In this document: positions 58,679 through 64,000 of the stretch, one piece after another | Layout of the letters: each line of letters starts with the position of its first letter | How positions within the stretch are numbered: position 1 is the first letter of the stretch | Assembly (NCBI RefSeq): GCF_000516555.1 | Contig: NZ_AZSJ01000007.1 | Coordinates: 1,245,179 to 1,309,178 of the forward strand | Reading direction: 5' to 3' | Length of the DNA stretch: 64,000 nucleotides | From: Afipia sp. P52-10 | GTDB taxonomy: Bacteria; Pseudomonadota; Alphaproteobacteria; Rhizobiales; Xanthobacteraceae | The notes under the pieces: generated by a model | The model's database searches: none | Seen by the model: only the letters and a program-made list of their open reading frames with translations | Told to the model about the DNA's origin: nothing | Program-made: the position numbers and the translations under genes

Positions 58679-59356
58679 TCAGTACCAGATCTGCATCGCC
58701 AACCCTTTGGCGTCGGTGGCCATCTCAGCCGCCGGCAGGCAAAATCCCTGATCGAAATCGCGTGCGGCCAATGCCACAGCGCAGGCATCGAGGACATCGT
58801 CCGGCCGCGCGCCCTTGCCGATGCGCGCCACAGTGAGCCAGTCGGCGATCGCCGAAAAGCCCTGGTGGCGCAACAGCGCGCAACGAATCGCAACGCCCTC
58901 GGCACTCCTCTTCGACGGCAAGGGCACACCGCCGTTCAGGCGCGCGAAAACCAATTCCGGATGCGCCTCGCGAATGCTCGCCTGCCGGCGCGGTGTCATG
59001 ATGGCATCGACTTCGCGGATTTTCGGCAGCAGGTTCCAGAGCTGAATGGAAATGCCCATTTCATTCCGCAGTCTTAGGGCGCGGACGGCATCCGCATGAG
59101 ACGGGTAATTCCAGAGATTGCGCTGGACGCCCGTGAACACCCGCGACGCATGGGGTCGCAACATCGCCCGCGCAGCGAGATCGCATGCCCGCAGCCCACG
59201 ATCTGGCAAGCCGATCGGCATATCGATCGCCGCACGATCGAAAGCCATGGTCAACAAGTCGGCAGCAGCCTTCAGGAACAGCAACTCGTGGGCCGCACCC
59301 TCGATGCGGACAGCCACCCAGCCCTGCCGATATCCATCGAGCCCCACGGCGATCAT
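58679..59356 (-). CDS. DUF429 domain protein
   Basis: 225 aa. DUF429 proteins have an RNase H-like fold and unknown function. The signature is IAVGLDGYRQGWVAV at the N-terminus (Asp near residue 7), AIDMPIGLPDRGLRACDLAAR, then EAHPELVFARLNGG and the late aspartates in RPDDVLDACAVALAA. The acidic residues needed for an RNase H-like site are present. The ATG at 59356 fits the family; no strong ribosome-binding site is seen. Confidence 0.85.
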   Translation of the reverse strand: MIAVGLDGYRQGWVAVRIEGAAHELLFLKAAADLLTMAFDRAAIDMPIGLPDRGLRACDLAARAMLRPHASRVFTGVQRNLWNYPSHADAVRALRLRNEMGISIQLWNLLPKIREVDAIMTPRRQASIREAHPELVFARLNGGVPLPSKRSAEGVAIRCALLRHQGFSAIADWLTVARIGKGARPDDVLDACAVALAARDFDQGFCLPAAEMATDAKGLAMQIWY

Positions 59357-59515
59357 CGTCGAGAGATTAGGGCATGATCCAGCAAACGTGTGTAGCGATT
59401 TTCGAGAAAGATCACACCCAAAGAGCGAATCGCAACGACGATTGGTCCAGATTGGATCGCACCGCCCGTGAGCTCGCGATCCAAGCGAACGCAACAGGCT
59501 CTCAACATCAGGCTC

Positions 59516-60286
59516 TCAACGACCGTCCTTGTCGCCGATCACAAAGGGCGCTGCGACCGCACCGAGACTGACAACCCTATCGGTGATGGCGGTCGCCGGG
59601 GCAAACGTCGCATCGCCCGAATACTCGGCGACGAAGCGGCGCGCTTCGACACTCGACGCCGACGTGATGAAGCTCGCCCGCCCCGAGCCGTCCAGCGGCA
59701 CGTCCCGCGCCAGGATCGTTGCTCCTTCACGAAACGCAACGTGACCGCTTGCTTTCAGGCCGTTGGCGCCGACATCGACCGTCAGCAACACGGTGCCTCC
59801 GGCGCTGTGAACCGCCGCCAGCGTCAGTTCCGGCCTGACCAGCACCCGATGAATGATGGTGCGGGAGACGCTCGGCTGCACGATGGTTGGCATGAAAGCC
59901 TGGGTGCCGCGATACTCGGCGCGGATACGGCGAACGCCTGCCGGCAGGTTCGATACCGTGATCGACGGAGACGTGGCGCTGGCGCGGCCGAGCCAGCGCG
60001 CGGTTGTCTCATCGAAGAAATCGATCTCACCGCCAGGCACGGCACCGTGTGCTGCATCGATCTTGGCCGTGAATGTCACCGGCTCGCCGAGCGGGCTGCG
60101 CTCGCGCGACGCATGCAACGTGGTGCTCGTCTCGATGCTGACGATCTCGGCCTGCGTGCGCGCCGGACGCACCGCAGCAGCGATACACAGAGCGGCGATG
60201 GCACCGCCAAGCAGCACCGCCATCATACATTTGCGGACGCCGTGCGTCCGCCGGACCAACCATCGCCACGTGCGGTTCGCTCGCAT
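59516..60286 (-). CDS. Ig-like repeat protein, membrane-anchored
   Basis: 256 aa. An N-terminal basic stretch and one hydrophobic segment (about residues 20-40) anchor or export it. Two Ig-like repeats of the Big_3 type follow, about residues 50-145 (SPLGEPVTFTAKID, GGEIDFFDE, AEYRGTQAFMPT) and 150-240 (VLLTVDVGANG, GHVAFREGA, AEYSGDATFAPA). Such repeats occur in surface proteins. Only two repeats and no catalytic part, so it is a small member. Possibly a remnant of a larger adhesin. Confidence 0.72.
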   Translation of the reverse strand: MRANRTWRWLVRRTHGVRKCMMAVLLGGAIAALCIAAAVRPARTQAEIVSIETSTTLHASRERSPLGEPVTFTAKIDAAHGAVPGGEIDFFDETTARWLGRASATSPSITVSNLPAGVRRIRAEYRGTQAFMPTIVQPSVSRTIIHRVLVRPELTLAAVHSAGGTVLLTVDVGANGLKASGHVAFREGATILARDVPLDGSGRASFITSASSVEARRFVAEYSGDATFAPATAITDRVVSLGAVAAPFVIGDKDGR

Positions 60287-60350
60287 CGTTCGCCCCGTCG
60301 TACCGGCATCGCCACAGCAGGCACGCCGTGCGGTGCCGACCCCGCCGCGA

Positions 60351-61997
60351 TCAGCCGAGATTCAACTCCTTGAAGAAGTCATTGCCCTTGTCATCGACGA
60401 CGATGAACGCCGGGAAATCTTCGACCTCGATCCGCCAGATCGCCTCCATGCCGAGTTCGGGATACTCCACGACTTCGACCTTCTTGATGCAGTGCTCGGC
60501 AAGGTTCGCCGCCGCGCCACCGATCGAACCGAGATAGAAACCGCCATACTTCTTGCAAGCTTCCCGCACCGCCGGTGCGCGATTGCCCTTCGCCACCATC
60601 ACCATCGAGCCGCCTGCAGCCTGGAATTGGTCGACGAACGAATCCATTCGACCTGCTGTGGTCGGGCCGAACGCCCCGGAGGCGTAACCTTCCGGAGTCT
60701 TGGCAGGGCCGGCGTAATAGACTGGATGGTTCTTGAAGTAGTCCGGCAAGCCCTCGCCGCGGTCCAGCCGCTCACGCAATTTGGCATGCGCCGCATCGCG
60801 GGCGACGATCATGGTGCCGGTAAGCGAGACGCGGGTCTTGATCGGGTATTGCGTCAACGTTGCGAGGATTTGCTTCATCGGCTGGTTGAGATCGATCTTT
60901 ACGACCTCGCCACCGAGCGATGTTTCCCTCACCTCCGGCAGATATTGCGACGGATTGTGCTCCAGCTCTTCGAGATAGATGCCGTCCTTGGTGATCTTGC
61001 CGAGCACCTGGCGATCGGCCGAGCACGACACGCCAAGCCCGATCGGCAGCGACGCACCGTGACGCGGCAGGCGGATCACACGCACGTCATGGCAGAAGTA
61101 CTTTCCGCCGAACTGGGCGCCGACGCCGAGCGATTGCGTCATCTTCAGGATTTCCTGCTCCATCTCCAGGTCGCGGAAGGCGTGACCATCGGCAGACCCT
61201 TGCGTCGGCAGCGCATCGAGATAGCGCGCCGAGGCGAGCTTCACGGTCTTCATGGTCAGTTCAGCGCTGGTGCCGCCGATGACGATGGCGAGGTGATACG
61301 GCGGACATGCGGCGGTACCGAGCGTCAGCACCTTTTCCTTCAGGAAGGCCAACATGCGGTCGCGGGTAAGGATCGACGGCGTCGCCTGGAACAGGAAGCT
61401 TTTGTTGGCCGAACCGCCACCCTTGGCCATGAACATGAACTTGTAGGCGTCGTCGCCTTCCGCGTAGATCTCGCACTGCGCGGGCATGTTGTTCTGGGTG
61501 TTCTTCTCCTCAAACATCGACAATGGCGCGACCTGCGAGTAGCGCAAGTTGCGCTTCAGATACGCATCGCGGGCGCCCTCGGCGAGCGCCGCCTCGTCGT
61601 CGCCCTCGGTGATGACGCGCGAGCCCTTCTTGCCCATGATGATTGCGGTGCCGGTGTCCTGGCACATCGGCAGCACGCCGCCGGCGGCGATGTTCGCATT
61701 CTTCAGAAAGTCGAACGCAACGAACTTGTCGTTATCGCTCGCTTCCTTGTCCTCGAGAATCGAGCGCAGCTGCTTCAGGTGCCCCGGCCGCAGATAGTGG
61801 TTGATATCGATGAAGGCCGCCTCGCTGAGCAGGCGCAATGCATCGCGCGAGATGACCAGCATCTCCTTGCCCATCACCGTCTCGACCCGCACACCCTCCG
61901 ATGAGATTTTCTTGTAAGGGGTCTCGTCCTTGCCAAGCGGAAACAATGGGGTGTGCTTGTAAGGCGGGATGGCGGGCGCAGTGAAGGGTGCATTCAT
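60351..61997 (-). CDS. fumA: Fumarate hydratase, class I (iron-sulfur)
   Basis: 548 aa. Class I fumarase hydrates fumarate to malate with a [4Fe-4S] cluster. The three cluster cysteines are C112 ([10 protein letters not shown]), C231 (GTAACPPYH) and C325 (GVSCSADR). The C-terminal beta domain has [20 protein letters not shown]. Length and order match the fused alpha-beta FumA/B type. Together with icd this is the second TCA enzyme in the window; the genes are far apart and not co-regulated by position. Confidence 0.96.
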   Translation of the reverse strand: MNAPFTAPAIPPYKHTPLFPLGKDETPYKKISSEGVRVETVMGKEMLVISRDALRLLSEAAFIDINHYLRPGHLKQLRSILEDKEASDNDKFVAFDFLKNANIAAGGVLPMCQDTGTAIIMGKKGSRVITEGDDEAALAEGARDAYLKRNLRYSQVAPLSMFEEKNTQNNMPAQCEIYAEGDDAYKFMFMAKGGGSANKSFLFQATPSILTRDRMLAFLKEKVLTLGTAACPPYHLAIVIGGTSAELTMKTVKLASARYLDALPTQGSADGHAFRDLEMEQEILKMTQSLGVGAQFGGKYFCHDVRVIRLPRHGASLPIGLGVSCSADRQVLGKITKDGIYLEELEHNPSQYLPEVRETSLGGEVVKIDLNQPMKQILATLTQYPIKTRVSLTGTMIVARDAAHAKLRERLDRGEGLPDYFKNHPVYYAGPAKTPEGYASGAFGPTTAGRMDSFVDQFQAAGGSMVMVAKGNRAPAVREACKKYGGFYLGSIGGAAANLAEHCIKKVEVVEYPELGMEAIWRIEVEDFPAFIVVDDKGNDFFKELNLG

Positions 61998-62217
61998 GAC
62001 AGGGCTCGCAAAACAGGCTGACGTCGAACGGCCGTGCGGAACAAGGTCCTCGGCTCAATGGAATGGTTCTAAGCATTTTTGGACCGAAAAGAACAGCCAG
62101 CCGTGCTCCGCCCCCTGAGCGCTCCGCATGCTTGGGCGACGAGCTGCCACCCCGGCGCATGGCGACAGCTCTGCATTTTCGCTAAGTTACCGCTTCTTCG
62201 TCATTTTTACGCTCCGC

Positions 62218-62619
62218 ATGTCCCGCCTCTCCACTGCCCTTTCGCTCGCGCTGATCGCCTGTGCCCTCATTGTGCGGGCGGACGCGCAGGAAATCCCGCC
62301 GCTCGCAGAGATGCGTGCCAAGGTGGAGGCTTATGTGAAGCGGACCTTTCCGGTATTCGACCCCGCCAAAGCGCGGGTCGAATACGCCGACCTCAACGGC
62401 GACGGCTTGCCGGAAGCGTTCGTGGCCGTCCGCGAGCCGTCCTGCGGTGAAGACGGATGCGCTTTCGTGCTGGATATTGCCGACGATACCGCCCGCGAAA
62501 TCGCGGCCTTTGCCGGCGGCGAACTGCGGGCGCTGCAGACCAAAAGCGGCGGCTGGCGCGATATCGCTCTCGATGGACGGCGGCTGCGCTGGCGGAACGG
62601 TACCTACGAACAGCCCTGA
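62218..62619 (+). CDS. Small secreted hypothetical protein with DxNxDG motif
   Basis: 133 aa. Residues 1-21 are a signal peptide ending in ADA before QEIPP. The mature part has an EF-hand/dockerin-like calcium loop YADLNGDGLPEAFVA, then two cysteines (SCGEDGC) that may form a disulfide, and C-terminal strands. The ATG at 62218 was chosen for the signal peptide. No named family. Confidence 0.72.
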   Translation: MSRLSTALSLALIACALIVRADAQEIPPLAEMRAKVEAYVKRTFPVFDPAKARVEYADLNGDGLPEAFVAVREPSCGEDGCAFVLDIADDTAREIAAFAGGELRALQTKSGGWRDIALDGRRLRWRNGTYEQP

Positions 62620-62690
62620 TTTTCTCCCGTCTGCGGCCTGGAACCCCGTCGGATATCCGTCGTTCTTTCCATTCACAGGAGACGGCAGCC

Positions 62691-63134
62691 ATGCAGTGCA
62701 AGCTTCTGCACGACAACGACGGCCAGCGCACCTTCGCTGTGGTGCTGGATACCGGCGACGAGGTGATGACGACCCTGTCGGCCTTCATCGCACGCGAGAG
62801 GCTCGGCGCCGCGCACGTCAGCGCGATCGGCGCCCTGAGCGATGCGGTCCTGCAGTATTTCGACTGGGCCGAGAAGCAATATGTCGCGATCCCGGTCCGC
62901 GAGCAGGTGGAAGTCGCCTCTCTGCTTGGGGACGTGGCCGAGGGCCCGGACGGTAAACCCGCGCTGCACCTGCACATCGTCGTGGGCAAGCGGGACGGCA
63001 GTGCGATCGCCGGCCATCTGCGGAAAGCTCACGTACGCCCGACGCTCGAGGTGATCGTCACCGAAAGCCCGGAGCACTTGCGCAAGCGTTACGATCCGGA
63101 GAGCGGCCTCGCGCTGATCCGCGCCGACGCCTGA
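62691..63134 (+). CDS. PPC-domain (DUF296) protein
   Basis: 147 aa. The plant-and-prokaryote-conserved domain is visible: RTFAVVLDTGDEVMTTLSAF, GAAHVSAIGALSDAVLQYFD, the histidine-rich PALHLHIVVGKRDGS and AGHLRKAHVRPTLEVIVTE (each in part). Bacterial members are trimers that bind metal through these histidines; some have AT-hooks in plants, but none here. The ATG follows acaggagacggcagcc. Function unknown. Confidence 0.88.
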   Translation: MQCKLLHDNDGQRTFAVVLDTGDEVMTTLSAFIARERLGAAHVSAIGALSDAVLQYFDWAEKQYVAIPVREQVEVASLLGDVAEGPDGKPALHLHIVVGKRDGSAIAGHLRKAHVRPTLEVIVTESPEHLRKRYDPESGLALIRADA

Positions 63135-63166
63135 ATCCGGATGCTCTGCGTAGCCGCAACAGACGG

Positions 63167-63370
63167 CTACGCAGCAATCGGACGATCGGCGGCGGCAGCT
63201 TTGCGCGGGAGGACCGCGATCGCGGCAAACTCGTAGTTGCAGGCGGTGCATGCCCATACATACGTGACGCACGCGTCACCAGGCTCCGACCAGATCGGTG
63301 CAGCGATCGGCTTGCCGCACTGGGCACAGGGATTGTTATGGGGATGAAAGTCGAAACCGGCCGCTGGCAT
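63167..63370 (-). CDS. Small zinc-ribbon-like protein
   Basis: 67 aa with two C-x-x-C pairs, PCAQCGK and ACTACNYEF, which would coordinate one zinc ion. A good agagagaggcatgtc site precedes the ATG at 63370. No function known. It is convergent with the PPC-protein gene. Confidence 0.75.
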   Translation of the reverse strand: MPAAGFDFHPHNNPCAQCGKPIAAPIWSEPGDACVTYVWACTACNYEFAAIAVLPRKAAAADRPIAA

Positions 63371-63682
63371 GACATGCCTCTCTCTTGCATCCAGGCAACC
63401 GTCGTTGCCGCAACGGGATGCAAATGTTGGAAACGAACCGCGCGCCCCTGCACCCGATCATTGCCGAAGCGCGCCACCGGTCAAGACAAATCGCTGCTGC
63501 GCCGCGTCGAATGGGTCAGTGGCTCGAACCATTCCGGCGGTGGATAAAGACCAAACCGCCACGACGCCGTCACAATCGAGCCCCGCCGGACAACCGCATC
63601 ACGTCGCGCGGACGACGGTTGACTTCAACCGCATGCCGCCCGCAAGAAGACACAGCGATCCGATACATCTGGAGCGATGCCG
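63371..63682. other. Spacer before the GFA gene, with a repeat copy
   Basis: 312 bp without a gene. It carries at 63385..63433 a diverged copy of the inverted repeat found at 39787..39840 (shared ttccaacatttgcatcccg, then tgccgcaa-like centre). The rest is featureless to me. Confidence 0.6.
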
Positions 63683-64000
63683 ATGTCCGATACAAAAACA
63701 TTCACCGGCGGCTGCCACTGCGGCCTCGTGCGCTACGAGTGCACGACCGACCTCGCGATGGTGACCGCATGCAACTGTTCGATCTGCACCAAGAAGGGCC
63801 TGCACATTGCCTTCCTCGATCCCGTGAGCTTCAGCCTGCGCGCCGGCGAGGACGCGCTGAAGGAGTATAAATTCAACCGCCACCTGATCGCCCATCAGAT
63901 GTGCAGCGAGTGCGGCGTCGAGGTGTTCGCGCGGGGCCAGAAGCCTGACGGGGCGAAGGTGATCGCCGTCAACGTTTCAACCTTCGACGGCGTCGACCTC
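63683..64000 (+). CDS. GFA family protein (CENP-V/GFA type), partial
   Basis: At least 106 aa; the window ends inside the gene. The zinc ligands of the glutathione-dependent formaldehyde-activating family are present: C11 and C13 (GGCHCGLVRYE), then C30, C32 and C35 (ACNCSICTKKG), and later MCSECGVEVFARG. The ATG at 63683 follows ggagcgatgccg. Family members bind one or two zinc ions; the original formaldehyde role is not established for most. Confidence 0.92.
   Translation, partial: MSDTKTFTGGCHCGLVRYECTTDLAMVTACNCSICTKKGLHIAFLDPVSFSLRAGEDALKEYKFNRHLIAHQMCSECGVEVFARGQKPDGAKVIAVNVSTFDGVDL

Overview
The window is a high-GC chromosomal segment of an alphaproteobacterium, most likely of the Bradyrhizobium/Rhodopseudomonas/Afipia group (Nitrobacteraceae). 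This is inferred from the proteins I recognise (PurC, S4, ATPase inhibitor subunit zeta, a BJP-1-like metallo-beta-lactamase, SET protein, Flp pilin), from a LexA box of the alphaproteobacterial GTTC-N7-GTTC type, and from dispersed palindromic repeats of the 'GCATGATC...GATCATGC' type. No rRNA, tRNA or CRISPR array was seen. All names rest on reading the translated sequence; no database was searched.

Layout. 0-5 kb: orphan TctC/Bug receptor, rpsD, threonine aldolase, a serine hydrolase, a macro-domain protein. 5-10 kb: grxD and bolA (usual partners in Fe-S biology) with the ergothioneine genes egtB-egtD and a LtrA-family membrane protein between them. 10-17.7 kb: purine genes purC-purS-purQ and purL on the minus strand, split by a thioesterase, an APH(6)-like kinase and a second Bug receptor; then ATPase subunit zeta. 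17.9-24.1 kb: a cyanate module (binding protein, permease, ATPase, cyanase) divergent from a sigma-54 activator with PAS domains; the spacer carries a near-consensus sigma-54 promoter and three dyad boxes. 24-34.7 kb: a TrmJ-like methyltransferase fused to a DUF559 nuclease-like domain, FkbM methyltransferase, icd, an S9 peptidase, a K+/H+ antiporter and alaS.

34.7-42.4 kb: tandem glycine riboswitch and gcvT-gcvH-gcvP, a cluster of palindromic repeats, an alpha/beta hydrolase and recA with a LexA box over its promoter. 42.5-44.8 kb: an IS1595-family element, visibly lower in GC in its cargo, with a frameshifted transposase and a passenger gene of unknown function, sitting about 20 bp beyond the recA LexA box. 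44.8-50.1 kb: small hypothetical genes, a LysE exporter, DUF3606, a Flp pilin, a carboxymuconolactone decarboxylase-like protein and a subclass B3 metallo-beta-lactamase. 50.3-58.6 kb: a translationally coupled acetyltransferase/JmjC-cupin pair, a DsbA-family protein, three regulators (one XRE-MmyB type, two TetR type) each facing or preceding clear palindromes, a SET-domain protein and a frameshifted secreted protein. 58.7-64 kb: DUF429, an Ig-like repeat protein, class I fumarase, a PPC/DUF296 protein, a zinc-ribbon protein and a GFA-family protein cut by the window end.

The most informative parts are the cyanate locus, where genes, promoter and enhancer-like boxes fit together as one regulatory unit, and the IS1595-family element with its passenger gene upstream of recA.
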